Origin: Sphingomonas sp. OV641
Lineage (GTDB): Bacteria > Pseudomonadota > Alphaproteobacteria > Sphingomonadales > Sphingomonadaceae
Assembly: GCF_900109205.1 (NCBI RefSeq)
Contig: NZ_FNZB01000002.1
Span: 610,489-674,488 of the forward strand
Direction of reading: 5' to 3'
Length of the DNA: 64,000 nucleotides
Positions 49,455-60,280 of the stretch are shown in pieces. Each line of letters opens with the position of its first letter. Position 1 is the stretch's first letter. A program made the position numbers and the translations under genes. The notes under the pieces were generated by a model. The model did not search any database. It saw only the letters and a list, made by a program, of their open reading frames with translations, and was not told the origin of the DNA.

Positions 49455-50723
49455 ATGTCCCAATCTACTCGTATTCTGGTGGCGCTGGTGGTGGGGCTGG
49501 TCGCCGGCATTCTGATCGCTGCCTATGCACCCGCGTCGGTGGAGCCGACGGTTGCCATTGCGCAGCCGATCGGCCAGGCGTGGCTCAATGCCCTGCAGAT
49601 GACGATCGTCCCCCTCGTCTTTTCGCTTCTGGTAACGGGCGTGGCGGCGACGGCGGCGGCGGCACAGGCCGGGCGGCTCGCCGGTCGTGCCGTCGGCCTC
49701 TATGTCGCGGTGATGGTCGCCTCAGCGGTCTCGGCAGCGTTCCTGACACCATTGTTGCTGGAGCTCGCGCCGTTGCCGGTCGATTCCGCCGCCGCACTGC
49801 GGGCGGCGCTGACCGGCGTCGGCCCCAATCCGCCAGTGCCACCGCTCGGTGAGTTCCTCGCGGGGATCATCCCCAGCAACATCGTCAGGACCACGGCCGA
49901 AAGCAATTTCCTGTCGATGATCATCTTTGCGCTGATCTTCGCCTTTGCTCTCATGCGGATCGAGGCGGGGTTGCGGGAGGTGCTGGTGCGGCTCTTCACG
50001 GCGGTGCGCGATACCATGCTCGTCGTGATCGGCTGGGTCTTGTGGATCGGCCCGCTCGGCGTGTTTGCACTCGCCATCGTGGTTGGGGCGAAGGCCGGGA
50101 GCGGAGCCTTCCACGCGCTTGTCCACTATATCCTGATCGTCGCGGGTGTCGGCTTGATCGTCACGCTTTGTGCCTATCCGATGGCGATCATCGGCGGCCG
50201 CGTGTCTCTGGCGCGCTTTTCCCGGGCCGCCTTGCCCAGCCAGGCGGTGGCGGTATCGACGCAATCGTCCTTGGCATCGCTGCCGGCGATGCTGGCGGGG
50301 GCACGGTCGCTTGGAACGCCGGTCGCCACGGCTGGCGTCACGCTGCCGCTGGCAGTGGCGCTGCTGCGCGCGACGGGGCCGGCGATGAATTTCGCGGTGG
50401 CCATCTATATTGCGCATTGGTTTGGCGTGCCTTTGTCCTTCGGCACGCTGGCGGTTGGCACGATGGTGGCGGCGCTGACCTCGCTCGGCGCAGTGAGCCT
50501 GCCGGGCACCGTGAGCTATGTCAGTTCGATCGCGCCAGTCTGCGCAACGATCGGCGCGCCGGCCGCGCCGCTGGGGCTGCTGGTCGCCGTCGAGACGCTG
50601 CCCGACATCATGCGGACGCTGGGCAATGTGATGTGGGACCTCGCCACCACGATCACGCTGTCGCGGCGCGAGCGGGTCGATCCTGCGAGCGATGCGGAGC
50701 CGTCGGAAGGGCTGACCGGCTGA
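49455..50723 (+). CDS. Dicarboxylate/amino acid:cation symporter (DAACS family)
   Basis: A 422-residue membrane transporter of the GltP/DctA family. Features include LQMTIVPLVFSLLVTGVA, GIIPSNIVRTTAESNFLSMIIFALIFAFAL, the serine-rich reentrant loop VSTQSSLASLPAML (about 274-287) and ATGPAMNFAVAIYIA. Imports dicarboxylates or acidic amino acids with H+ or Na+. ATG 49455 is preferred over 49398 because the first helix begins right after it and AAAGGCG precedes it. Confidence 0.9.
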   Translation: MSQSTRILVALVVGLVAGILIAAYAPASVEPTVAIAQPIGQAWLNALQMTIVPLVFSLLVTGVAATAAAAQAGRLAGRAVGLYVAVMVASAVSAAFLTPLLLELAPLPVDSAAALRAALTGVGPNPPVPPLGEFLAGIIPSNIVRTTAESNFLSMIIFALIFAFALMRIEAGLREVLVRLFTAVRDTMLVVIGWVLWIGPLGVFALAIVVGAKAGSGAFHALVHYILIVAGVGLIVTLCAYPMAIIGGRVSLARFSRAALPSQAVAVSTQSSLASLPAMLAGARSLGTPVATAGVTLPLAVALLRATGPAMNFAVAIYIAHWFGVPLSFGTLAVGTMVAALTSLGAVSLPGTVSYVSSIAPVCATIGAPAAPLGLLVAVETLPDIMRTLGNVMWDLATTITLSRRERVDPASDAEPSEGLTG

Positions 50724-50750
50724 GGCTGAGGCTGGGGCTGATGCTGCGGC

Positions 50751-51593
50751 TCAGCGCCGAAGTGCCCAGCGCAGCACATTGCTCATCCCGCGCGCGCCCA
50801 GTCGGATGGCGGGGCGGCCGATCGCGCTGGGTGTGCGGCCGTGCATCGCCGCGGCCCACGGCGGCAGCAGTTCAAGCGCGGCCGGCGTGACGATTGCCAG
50901 CGCGCCGGTCGTCAGCGCATCGGGGCCGCTCGCCAAAAGCGCCGCGGCGACATCGCGGGTACGATTGTCGTAGGAAAGCTGCGGTCGGACATCACGAAAA
51001 TAGCTCTCAAGTTCCCGGCGCGTTTTCGGCACCTCGTGTGCGCCAAGCCTCTCGGCGATGATCGCCGTCTCGCGAAGATATCGGTCCTGCTCCGCGCCCG
51101 GCAGGCCCGGCTCGCGATAACGGACATAGGCGCGCAGAAAGCTGTCCACCTCCGCTACATGCACCCAGGTGAGCAGGGCCGGGTCGCTCGCCATATAGGG
51201 CGTGCCGTCCGGCAGAGTGCCCGTCACCCGTTCGTGGATCGCGCGCACCCGGTGGATCGCGGCATTGGCGGACTTGGTGCTGCCAAAGGTGGTTAGGGAG
51301 ATGAACTGTGCCGTGCGGCGCAAACGGCCAAGTCGATCGCGGCGAAAGTCACTGTGATCCCAAACGCCGGCAAGCGCCAGGGGATGGAGCATCTGAAGCA
51401 GCAGGGCCGACACGCCCCCGATCATCATTGCGGAAAAATCGGCATGGACCCGCCATGCCATGGATCCGGGACCGAACAGGCCCGGATCACCCGGCGGCCG
51501 CGACAGGTCGACCGATCCGGAACCGACGAGCGCACGAATGCGCCCGCCGATTGCACTTCGCATATCGGGCAGCGATGGGGCCGCCCGCGCCAT
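50751..51593 (-). CDS. MpaB-like oxygenase family protein (DUF2236)
   Basis: A 280-residue protein of the DUF2236 family, related to rubber oxygenase and the fungal MpaB. The b-type-heme-associated stretch LLLQMLHPLALAGVWDHSDFR (about 64-83) and a later LLTWVHVAEVDSFLRAY are typical. The actual substrate is unknown. Five bp downstream of mucR on the same strand, so probably co-transcribed with it. Confidence 0.88.
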   Translation of the reverse strand: MARAAPSLPDMRSAIGGRIRALVGSGSVDLSRPPGDPGLFGPGSMAWRVHADFSAMMIGGVSALLLQMLHPLALAGVWDHSDFRRDRLGRLRRTAQFISLTTFGSTKSANAAIHRVRAIHERVTGTLPDGTPYMASDPALLTWVHVAEVDSFLRAYVRYREPGLPGAEQDRYLRETAIIAERLGAHEVPKTRRELESYFRDVRPQLSYDNRTRDVAAALLASGPDALTTGALAIVTPAALELLPPWAAAMHGRTPSAIGRPAIRLGARGMSNVLRWALRR

Positions 51594-51598
51594 GCGAC

Positions 51599-52105
51599 TT
51601 ATTCCTCCCCGGCTCCCGCCATCGCCGGGACCTTGCGGCCGCGCTTGGCCGGTGCTGCCTCGTCCGAACCCTTGCGGGTCATGCCGGGCTTGCGGCCCAG
51701 GCCGATCTTCTTGGCCATGGCACGGCGCGCTTCCGAATAGTTTTCTGCAACCATCGGATAATCGGGCTTCAAACCATAACGCTGACGATATTCAGTCGGC
51801 GTCAGTCCATGGCCGGCGAGATGGCGCCGCAGCGTCTTGTAAGGCTTGCCGTCGATCATCGAGATAATATGATCTTTTGACGCAAGTGACTTACGGACAG
51901 AAACCGCCGGCGTGTAATCGCCTGCCGGCTCTTCGTCCGAGACTGGCTGGGTGTTGGTCGACAGCTGATTTACCGCTTCATGCATTTTATGCAGAAATCC
52001 CGGTACCTCATCGCTGGACGCGCGGGTATTGGGATTTGACAGCCATGCGATGGTCAGCTCGGTAGCCAGCTCAACGGCATTGGTGTCAACGGTATCTTCA
52101 GTCAT
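51599..52105 (-). CDS. mucR: MucR/Ros-family transcriptional regulator without zinc cysteines
   Basis: A 168-residue regulator. The family core VRKSLASKDHIISMIDGKPYKT... LRRHLAGHGLTPTEYRQRYGL (split here) and DYPMVAENYSEARRAMAKKIGLGR are clear. In Ros/MucR the zinc finger uses CxxC; here the two positions read Ser and Asp (ISMID), while a His remains. Such cysteine-free members exist in Mesorhizobium and still bind DNA. MucR proteins are H-NS-like regulators that bind AT-rich DNA and control surface, virulence and cell-cycle genes. An AT-rich 220-bp control region lies upstream. Confidence 0.92.
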   Translation of the reverse strand: MTEDTVDTNAVELATELTIAWLSNPNTRASSDEVPGFLHKMHEAVNQLSTNTQPVSDEEPAGDYTPAVSVRKSLASKDHIISMIDGKPYKTLRRHLAGHGLTPTEYRQRYGLKPDYPMVAENYSEARRAMAKKIGLGRKPGMTRKGSDEAAPAKRGRKVPAMAGAGEE

Positions 52106-52178
52106 GCGACGCTCCTTACATTTACCGTTGCTTTAGCGTGGCGTCTGTGCAGGTCAACTGGCGCGCCTGTTGTTATGA

Positions 52179-52193
52179 CGGTTTATTAAACCG
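52179..52193. promoter_or_regulatory. CGGTTTA-T-TAAACCG palindrome upstream of mucR
   Basis: Perfect 7-bp arms around one base, 73 bp before mucR in an unusually AT-rich stretch (about 52106-52320) shared with the divergent EamA gene. Possible autoregulatory site, since MucR prefers AT-rich DNA with TpA steps. Tentative. Confidence 0.35.
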
Positions 52194-52328
52194 ATGTCGC
52201 GCTGCGATTTTTTCGATCTATCGCTTTGCTTGCCTGTCAACACCAATGCCCATTGTTCATACGGTATTAACCTGACGGAAGGCTGCTCAATGCTCGCCAA
52301 CGCAGCTTTAACGATCTAATGCATTGAA

Positions 52329-53237
52329 ATGACCAATTCTTCGCGTGAGATGGTGCCTGTCGGTGTCGCTTTTCTGATCGGCGCGCTCGGCATTGGCCTT
52401 TTTTCCGTGATGGACGCCGTCATGAAAGGGTTGGTGCTGGCGCTCGGCGTGTACAACACGATGCTGTGGCGCTCGCTCGGCAATGTTGCCCTGGGTGGGA
52501 TCGCATGGGCGACCATCGGCATCCGCCGTCCGACCCGACGAGCGCTGGTGCTTCACCTCACGCGCGGCGCGGTAACTTGTGCAATGGCCCTGTTGTTCTT
52601 CTGGGGGCTCGCACGGGTGCCGATGGCGCAGGCAATTGCCCTGTCCTATATTGCGCCGATCCTTGCGCTGATCCTGGCCGCCTGGTGGCTAAAGGAGCGG
52701 GTCTCGCTGCGAACGGTCATGGCGGTTTTGGTGGCGAGCCTCGGCATCATGACCATTTTCATCGGGCAGGCGCAGGCGGCGCTCGGGCCCGACGCGTTCG
52801 ATGGCGCAATCGCAATCCTTGCGTCGGCCGTCCTCTACGCCGTGAACCTGATCCTTACTCGGCTTCAGTCGCTCGCCGCCCGGCCCGCGGAGACTGCCTG
52901 CCTCCAGTCGCTCGTCATCCTGTGCCTGCTGGGCATGGCTGCTCCCTGGCTTGCGGTGATCCCGCCCGCGGCGACCATTTTGCCGCTGGGCGGCGCGGCG
53001 CTGCTGGCCTTTGTCTCGATGATGCTCCTGTCCTGGGCCTATGCCCATGGTGAGGCGGGCTATCTGGCGATGACGGAATATACGTCCTTTGTTTATGCCG
53101 CCGTGCTCGGCTTCCTGGTCTTCGGAGAGCGCGTCTCCGGCTACACATTGATCGGCGCCATCGTCATCGTCGCGGCCTGCGTCTATGCCGCGCGTCGCCG
53201 GGACATCGCGGCGCAGACGCTGGAGCAAGCTGCATGA
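52329..53237 (+). CDS. EamA/DMT family transporter
   Basis: A 302-residue exporter-type membrane protein with ten likely helices and two EamA repeats (GIGLFSVMDAVMKGLVLALGVYNTMLWRSL and AILASAVLYAVNLILTRLQSLAARPAETACLQS, shown in part). Substrate unknown; homologues export metabolites or amino acids. ATG 52329 has no ribosome site; ATG 52350 is an alternative. Overlaps the next gene by 4 bp. Confidence 0.88.
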   Translation: MTNSSREMVPVGVAFLIGALGIGLFSVMDAVMKGLVLALGVYNTMLWRSLGNVALGGIAWATIGIRRPTRRALVLHLTRGAVTCAMALLFFWGLARVPMAQAIALSYIAPILALILAAWWLKERVSLRTVMAVLVASLGIMTIFIGQAQAALGPDAFDGAIAILASAVLYAVNLILTRLQSLAARPAETACLQSLVILCLLGMAAPWLAVIPPAATILPLGGAALLAFVSMMLLSWAYAHGEAGYLAMTEYTSFVYAAVLGFLVFGERVSGYTLIGAIVIVAACVYAARRRDIAAQTLEQAA

Positions 53238-53713
53238 CCATTGCCATCCGGCCGGCGACACCGAACGACGTTCCAACCATCCTGCGCTTCATCCGTGAGC
53301 TCGCCGCTTACGAACGCGAGCCGGACGCCGTTGAGGCGACGGAGCCGATGCTCCAAGCGGCGCTGTTCGGCCCTGAGCCCGCTGCGGAAGCGCTGATCGC
53401 GGAACGCGAGGCGGAGAGCGTCGGCTTTGCCTTGTTCTTCCACACCTTCTCGACATGGACGGGGCGGCGCGGCCTGTGGCTGGAGGATCTGTACGTCACG
53501 CCCGAGGCGCGAGGTGCCGGTGGGGGGACGGCGCTCCTGAGGCAATTGGCGGCAATCGCGATCGATCGCGATTGCCCGCGCCTTGAATGGACGGTGCTCG
53601 ACTGGAATACGCCTGCCATTGAATTCTATCGGGCCAAGGGCGCACTTCCGCAGGACGAATGGACGACCCAGCGCGTCACCGGCACGGCGCTCCGCATGCT
53701 GGCCGGCCGGTGA
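53234..53713 (+). CDS. GNAT family N-acetyltransferase
   Basis: A 159-residue acetyltransferase. IRPATPNDVPTILRFIRELAAYE is the N-terminal signature, and LYVTPEARGAGGGTALLRQLAAIA the acetyl-CoA site (the usual RGxGxG appears as RGAGGG). The end (NTPAIEFYRAKGA) is typical; resembles diamine acetyltransferases. Start overlaps the transporter stop by ATGA. Confidence 0.92.
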   Translation: MTIAIRPATPNDVPTILRFIRELAAYEREPDAVEATEPMLQAALFGPEPAAEALIAEREAESVGFALFFHTFSTWTGRRGLWLEDLYVTPEARGAGGGTALLRQLAAIAIDRDCPRLEWTVLDWNTPAIEFYRAKGALPQDEWTTQRVTGTALRMLAGR

Positions 53714-53812
53714 AGGGCGCCGGGCAGAATGTGAAAGGGATCATGAGCCGATGTTGAGCCGAACCGTGCCAACGCCTGGACCTGTCTGTCGTCCGCACGT
53801 GGGGTGCGACTG

Positions 53813-54130
53813 ATGGCGTGGTTCTGGCTCGTGCTTGGTGGTCTGTTCGAGGTCGGCTTCACCACCTGTCTTCGCCATGTGGAGGGATTCCGCAACCTTG
53901 GCTGGACGGCGGGCTTCCTGCTGTCCGTCACCTTGTCGATGGGGCTCTTGGAATTCGCCTCCCGCTCCATATCGATGGGCACCGCCTACGCGGTCTGGGG
54001 CGGCATCGGCGCCTTGGGAACGGTGCTGGTGGGCATCGCCCTTTATGGCGAGCCGGCGACGCCGGTGCGCATTGCGCTGATCTTCGGTGTCGTGCTGTGC
54101 ATCGCGGGGCTGAAGCTCACCGCGCATTGA
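53813..54130 (+). CDS. Small multidrug resistance (SMR) family transporter
   Basis: A 105-residue, four-helix SMR protein: AWFWLVLGGLFEVGFTTCLRHVEGF with the essential Glu (about residue 14), MGTAYAVWGGIGALGTVLVGIALYGE and a last helix. Works as an antiparallel dimer exporting cations; the form could be a guanidinium exporter (Gdx) or a drug exporter. ATG 53813 is used; GTG 53804 is possible. Convergent with ppa. Confidence 0.9.
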   Translation: MAWFWLVLGGLFEVGFTTCLRHVEGFRNLGWTAGFLLSVTLSMGLLEFASRSISMGTAYAVWGGIGALGTVLVGIALYGEPATPVRIALIFGVVLCIAGLKLTAH

Positions 54131-54141
54131 GGGGCGAAGGG

Positions 54142-54185
54142 GCGCCGCCCGTCATTTCCGATCAGGCGGAAATGACGGGCGGCGC
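54142..54185. terminator. Perfect 19-bp hairpin between SMR gene and ppa
   Basis: GCGCCGCCCGTCATTTCCG and its exact reverse complement, separated by six bases, sit between the convergent stops (54130 and 54195). Probably a bidirectional terminator; there is no T-run. The inner GTCATTTCCG recalls the intergenic repeat family. Confidence 0.7.
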
Positions 54186-54194
54186 AATCATCCC

Positions 54195-54773
54195 TCAGTC
54201 GCGGCCGGGCACGTCATGGTCGTGCGGCTCTTCGCCCTTTGCCTTGGCGTCATTGTAGCGTTCGATCGCTTCAACGGTGATCTGCCGCGCTTCGTCGGCG
54301 CCGCCCCACTTGCCGATGCGAACCCACTTCTTCTTTTCCAGGTCCTTATAGTGGGTGAAGAAGTGCTCGATCTGCTGGAAGACGATCTCGGGCAGGTCGT
54401 CCTTCTCGCCGACGTTGGAATAATAGGGGAAGGTCTGGTCGACCGGCACGCAGACCAGCTTCTCGTCACCGCCGGCTTCGTCTTCCAGGTTCAGCACCGC
54501 GATCGGCCGGGCGCGCACGACGCACCCCGGGATGAAGGGCGAGCGCGAGACGACCAGCGCGTCGAGTGGATCGCCATCCGGCGACAGCGTGTGCGGTACG
54601 AAGCCGTAGTTCGCCGGGTAGCGCATCGGCGTGTGCAGGATGCGGTCGACAAACAGCGCGCCGCTGGCCTTGTCGAACTCGTACTTCACTGGCTCGCCAC
54701 CGGTGGGCACTTCAATGATGACGTTCAGGCTGTGCGGCGGATTGTCACCCGTCGGCACCTTGTCGATGCGCAT
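54195..54773 (-). CDS. ppa: Inorganic pyrophosphatase
   Basis: A 192-residue family I pyrophosphatase that hydrolyses PPi from biosynthesis. Motif YGFVPHTLSPDGDPLDALVV (about 56-75) holds the metal-binding Asp residues; EDEAGGDEKLVCVP and HYKDLEKKKWVRIG follow. The C-terminal ~15 residues (KGEEPHDHDVPGRD) extend slightly beyond the E. coli length. Confidence 0.97.
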   Translation of the reverse strand: MRIDKVPTGDNPPHSLNVIIEVPTGGEPVKYEFDKASGALFVDRILHTPMRYPANYGFVPHTLSPDGDPLDALVVSRSPFIPGCVVRARPIAVLNLEDEAGGDEKLVCVPVDQTFPYYSNVGEKDDLPEIVFQQIEHFFTHYKDLEKKKWVRIGKWGGADEARQITVEAIERYNDAKAKGEEPHDHDVPGRD

Positions 54774-54821
54774 GTTCGGTCCCTTTGCTTTGTATGACGA
54801 AGTGAAGACTCGTGCCGCGGG

Positions 54822-56738
54822 TCAGCGCGGCGCAAGCAACCGATCGAGACCGGCCTCTCCCGTGCCGATCTTTTCGAGGCGCGGGTAGCGCAGGCCGCCC
54901 TGCCAGTCGAGCGAGACTTGCCAATAGCGCTCGCCCTTCTTGACCCACATTTGAACCGGGGTCTTGTTTTCCTTCGCAGCGGCGATCGCTGCCTTCAGTC
55001 GATCGTCCGAATAGGCCATCCCGCCCACGGAGACGATCGTGGTACCCACCGTCAGGCCCGCGTCGAATGCCGGCGATCCCCAGATGACGGACGTGATCTC
55101 AGCGCCCGATCCGACGACGAACCCACCGGAATAGGTAAGGTCTGCTACCTTGCGCGTCTTCTCGCCATGCCGGAAGGATGCCGGTGCATCCGGGGTATAG
55201 ACGAGGCGATATCCATTGCGCTCGAAGCCGGAGAGCGGCGCGCCCTTGCCATGTTCGGTCAGCCGTTGTGTCAGCAAGGCGCGCCAATCATGCGGCTGAA
55301 CGGCGTTCAGCGTCGCGACCACATCGTCGAACGTGTAGGTCAGATCGCCCCAGTCGCCGTCGCGCACGCCGAAGAACGCGCGGGCAAAATCATCGATCGA
55401 CTTCTTGCCGCCCGAAAGCTGCCGCAGGAGAGAATCGACCTCGAGCCAGACGAGCAGGCCCTCGTTGTAATAATCCTCGCTGCGCTGCCAGCTTGCCCAG
55501 CCCTTGGGTCGGCGCGCGGAAATGATCGGATCGTTGGTGGTGTCGATCAGGTCGCGCCACTGGCGTGCCGGCTGGCTGTCGTAGAGTGCGGCAATGGCCG
55601 CGAGCTGATCAAGCGTGTCCTGCTTCGACACCAATGCCGATCGCGCCTGAAGCACATAACCCCAGAATTGCGTCTGCCCTTCATACACCCACAGGAGCGA
55701 GTTGCGCATCGGCGTGCGGAAGTCAGGCGTCCACGAATCCGCGCCGCGCCGGAACTTGCCGTTCCAGCTGTGGCTGAACTCATGCGGCAGGAGGTTGCGG
55801 CGGCCGGGTCCCTCGTCCCACTTGGTGAAGTAGCCCGGCGTGACGCCATTCTCGCTGGAGCGATGATGTTCCAGCCCGATGCCGCCAAGATTGTCGCTGA
55901 TCGACAGCAGGAAGGTGTATTTGTCGTAGTGCTGGCTGCCGAACGCCTTCACTGACTGTTCGACCAGCCGCTTGTGCGCATCGATCTGCGCCGGGGTCGC
56001 GGCGAGTTCGGCGGGCGTGTCGGCGTAAACCGCGAGCGACACCCGCGGCGTGAGTTGCCACGTCTTGCCATAGCGACCGGCCAGGATCGGTGAATCGACC
56101 AGCACCTCGTAGTTCGACCGCGCATAGGAATAGGTGGATCCGCTCACCGTTGCGGGGATCGCGCCCGCTGCTGTCCAGCCGGCCGGATATTTCACCGTCA
56201 TCTTCACCGGGATCTGGCGGGTGAAATAGCCGGCCGGGTAGAGGCTGACCGAGTTCGGCTGAAGGCTTAGCAACTCCGGCGTCATCGTGATCCGGCCCTG
56301 ATCCGACTTCGTCGCCGAGATGAACTGAAAGCTCGCCTCGATCTCGCGCACGCCGGTGGGGACGTCGATGTGAAAGGCGTGAACGTCCACCGGGTCGCGC
56401 GTCCAGGGGATCGTCCGCCCATTCGCCTTGATCACCAGCCCCGCCAGCTTCTCGATCTGCCCGCGCGCGGCGTGATTGCCCGGCAGCCAGGCCGGATAGA
56501 GCAATACCAGCGGCCCGTCCTTGGCGACCGGAACCGTCTCGCTGACACGAAAGATGCCGCGCGCCACGTCGGTGGCGTCAACATTGAGCGCGATCGTGCC
56601 CGGATAGGGCTGATCGACCGGATCGGGGATGGAGCTCGCGAAGGGCGCGGGCTGCGGCGCGGAGTTTCCGGCGGGTACCTGGGCCGTGACGACGGCGGCG
56701 GAAGCGAGCAGGACGCTCGCAAAGGCAAAACGGATCAT
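54822..56738 (-). CDS. M61 family metallopeptidase (glycyl aminopeptidase type)
   Basis: A 638-residue exported protease. Signal peptide (about 1-20, SAAVVTAQVPAG), an N-terminal beta domain, the zinc site LLPHEFSHSWNGKFRRG (about 325) with the third ligand Glu in VYEGQTQFWG, and a C-terminal PDZ-like part (GFVVGSGAEITSVIWGSPAFDAGLTVG). Peptides with N-terminal Gly or Ala are the known substrates of the family. Divergent from hisS. Confidence 0.93.
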   Translation of the reverse strand: MIRFAFASVLLASAAVVTAQVPAGNSAPQPAPFASSIPDPVDQPYPGTIALNVDATDVARGIFRVSETVPVAKDGPLVLLYPAWLPGNHAARGQIEKLAGLVIKANGRTIPWTRDPVDVHAFHIDVPTGVREIEASFQFISATKSDQGRITMTPELLSLQPNSVSLYPAGYFTRQIPVKMTVKYPAGWTAAGAIPATVSGSTYSYARSNYEVLVDSPILAGRYGKTWQLTPRVSLAVYADTPAELAATPAQIDAHKRLVEQSVKAFGSQHYDKYTFLLSISDNLGGIGLEHHRSSENGVTPGYFTKWDEGPGRRNLLPHEFSHSWNGKFRRGADSWTPDFRTPMRNSLLWVYEGQTQFWGYVLQARSALVSKQDTLDQLAAIAALYDSQPARQWRDLIDTTNDPIISARRPKGWASWQRSEDYYNEGLLVWLEVDSLLRQLSGGKKSIDDFARAFFGVRDGDWGDLTYTFDDVVATLNAVQPHDWRALLTQRLTEHGKGAPLSGFERNGYRLVYTPDAPASFRHGEKTRKVADLTYSGGFVVGSGAEITSVIWGSPAFDAGLTVGTTIVSVGGMAYSDDRLKAAIAAAKENKTPVQMWVKKGERYWQVSLDWQGGLRYPRLEKIGTGEAGLDRLLAPR

Positions 56739-56847
56739 GGCTAGCCCCGCTAGCGAGCGTCTGCCCGAAGCTCAATGACCTGGCGCCCGCATCGCTGCCA
56801 CATCACTGCATTGCCGCTTTCGAACGTGGCGCCTAGATGCGCCCGCA

Positions 56848-58094
56848 ATGGCCCGGATACAGACTCCCAACCGCGTGCGCGGCACGCAGGACATCTTCGG
56901 CAGCGAACAGCGCCGCTTCGCGCACGTGCTCGACACCTTCGACCGGGTGCGCAAGCTTTATTGCTTCCAGCGCGTCGAGATCCCAGTGTTCGAGGCAACC
57001 GAGGTCTTCGCGCGCTCCATTGGTGAGACGACCGATGTCGTGTCCAAGGAGATGTACACCTTTCCCGACCGTGGCGGTGATTCGCTGACCCTGCGGCCGG
57101 AATTCACCGCCGGCCTGGCGCGCGCCTATCTTACCGAGGGATGGCAACAATTTGCGCCCCTGAAGCTTGCCACCAGCGGCGCGGTCTTCCGCTACGAACG
57201 CCCGCAAAAGGGACGCTATCGTCAGTTCCACCAGATCGACGCAGAGATCCTGGGCGCGCCCGAACCGGCGGCGGATGTCGAGCTCCTGACCCTGGCGGAC
57301 CAGCTGCTCCACGAACTTGGCATTGCCGAGGGCGTGACGCTCCAGCTGAACACGCTGGGCGACGCTGCGACCCGCGACGCGTGGCGCGCCGCGCTTGTCG
57401 CGCATTTCGAGCAGCATCGGGGCGAGTTGAGCGAGGACAGTCTCGCCCGGCTGGACAAGAACCCGCTGCGCATCCTCGATTCCAAGGACCCGCGCGATCG
57501 GCCCGTGGCCGATGCGGCGCCGGGAATCGATGACTTTCTCACCGCGGATGCCGGTGCGTTCTTCGAGAGCGTCACAAGGGGACTGGAGGCCGCCGGCGTC
57601 GCCTGGACGCGCAACGCGCGGCTGGTGCGCGGGCTTGATTATTATCGCCACACAGCGTTCGAGTTCGTCACCGATCGGCTGGGCGCGCAGGGCACCGTGC
57701 TCGCCGGCGGCCGCTATGACGGGCTGATCGAAAGCCTGGGCGGGCCTGCCACGGCCGGCGTCGGCTGGGCGGCGGGTGTGGAGCGGCTCGCCATGCTGCT
57801 GGAGGAGCCCGCGTTCGATGGGCCGGTCAATGTCATTGCCGAAAGTGCCGGCCTCGAGCTGGCGGCGACGGCAGCCGTGGCGGCGCTGCGCCGCGCCGGT
57901 ATCGCGGCGGAGGCCACGATCGAGGGCAGCCCGCGCAAGCGCTTCGACAAGGCGCTGAAGCGCAAGCCGTCGCAGACGTACAGCCTGTCGTTGCGGGATG
58001 GCGCGCTCACCCATGCCCAGCGGGCTTATGGCGCGGATCAGGATGCGCTTGATCGCGTCCGCGCGATCGTGGAACCGATGGTCGTCGCGCAGCA

Positions 58095-58098
<4 letters not shown>
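56848..58098 (+). CDS. hisS: Histidyl-tRNA synthetase
   Basis: A 416-residue class II synthetase. Motif 1 area [17 protein letters not shown], motif 2 [20 protein letters not shown] (about 112-131), histidine-A stretch [13 protein letters not shown] and motif 3 [15 protein letters not shown], then an anticodon-binding domain. ATG 56848. Overlaps prfA by 4 bp; hisS, prfA and prmC appear to form one translation-related operon. Confidence 0.97.
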
Positions 58099-59160
<1,062 letters not shown>

Positions 59161-59168
<8 letters not shown>

Positions 59169-60003
59169 TCACCTGGCACCCGCCGGGGTGGGCGTGGCTC
59201 GTGCGGCGCTGACCGCGGCGGCGGCGCGGTTCGGTTTCTCGGAAACGCCGAGGCTCGATGCCGAGCTGCTTCTTGCCCATGCCCTGGGGATCAGCCGTGA
59301 ACGACTGTTGCTGACGCTTGGCGACCAGCCGGTGCCCGCGACGTTTGCCGATCTGGTGGCGCGCCGGGAGCGGCATGAACCGATCGCCTATCTCACGGGA
59401 AGCAGGGCGTTCTGGACGATCGACCTTGATGTGGGCCCTGGTGTGCTGATCCCCCGCCCCGACAGTGAAACCCTCATCGAGGCGGCGATCGACCATTTCG
59501 GTGCCGGTCCTGGCCCAGGTACAATTCTTGACCTGGGCACCGGTTCTGGCGCCCTGCTGCTGGCTGCGCTGGATCAATGGCCAGGGGCGAGCGGCGTCGG
59601 GATCGATGCGTCGCCGCAGGCCCTGGCGATCGCCCGCCGCAATGCGGAACGGATCGCGCCGGGACGGGCCGAGATCCGCTTGGGCGATTGGGCGGGTACC
59701 GGCGCGGCGTTCGACCTGATTTTGTGCAATCCCCCGTATGTGGCGACGGGCGAAGCCGTGCCGGATGAGGTGGCGCGATGGGAGCCGCAGAGTGCCCTTT
59801 ACGCCGGCCGCGACGGATTGGACGATTACCGCGCCATCGCACCCCTCCTCGCGTCGCAGATCGCACCTGGCGGCGTGGCTTGCGTGGAAATCGGGGCATC
59901 ACAGGGGCAATCGGCGGCTGCGCTGTTCATGGCGGCGGGCTTGAACGTGACGGTGCGACGGGATCTTGGCGGACGGGACCGGTGCCTTGTGGTGACATCT
60001 TGA
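59161..60003 (+). CDS. prmC: Release factor glutamine methyltransferase PrmC
   Basis: A 280-residue SAM-dependent methyltransferase that methylates the GGQ glutamine of release factors. [28 protein letters not shown], the SAM motif [14 protein letters not shown] (about 121-134) and NPPYV (190-194). ATG 59161 overlaps prfA. Confidence 0.96.
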
Positions 60004-60280
60004 AGTCGTCACACCTTGAAATCAGCGAATTTTACCCAATATTTCTCTTTGAGAATGCCCCTTCAGCGGCTATGGCAAGCGCAGGGGCACGCAAAATCAA
60101 CATTTTTGGTTGAGTTTTGGGCGGCTTGCCCACCCTTCGTCATCAACCGCTGCAGTCCGGCGGTCATGGCAGGCTTTTGGAGGCAAGGCGTATCTGCGCC
60201 GACCCGCCGAAGCCCGGGGGTTGTTGCACCGATTGTTCCGGGAGCAAGGCCGTTTTTGGTTTGAGGACGAGGACAGTATT

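Noticed and set aside
53714..53812. Possible guanidine (mini-ykkC) riboswitch before the SMR gene
   Set aside because: SMR genes often have one, but the paired ACGR hairpin loops are not present; only one ACGT is seen.
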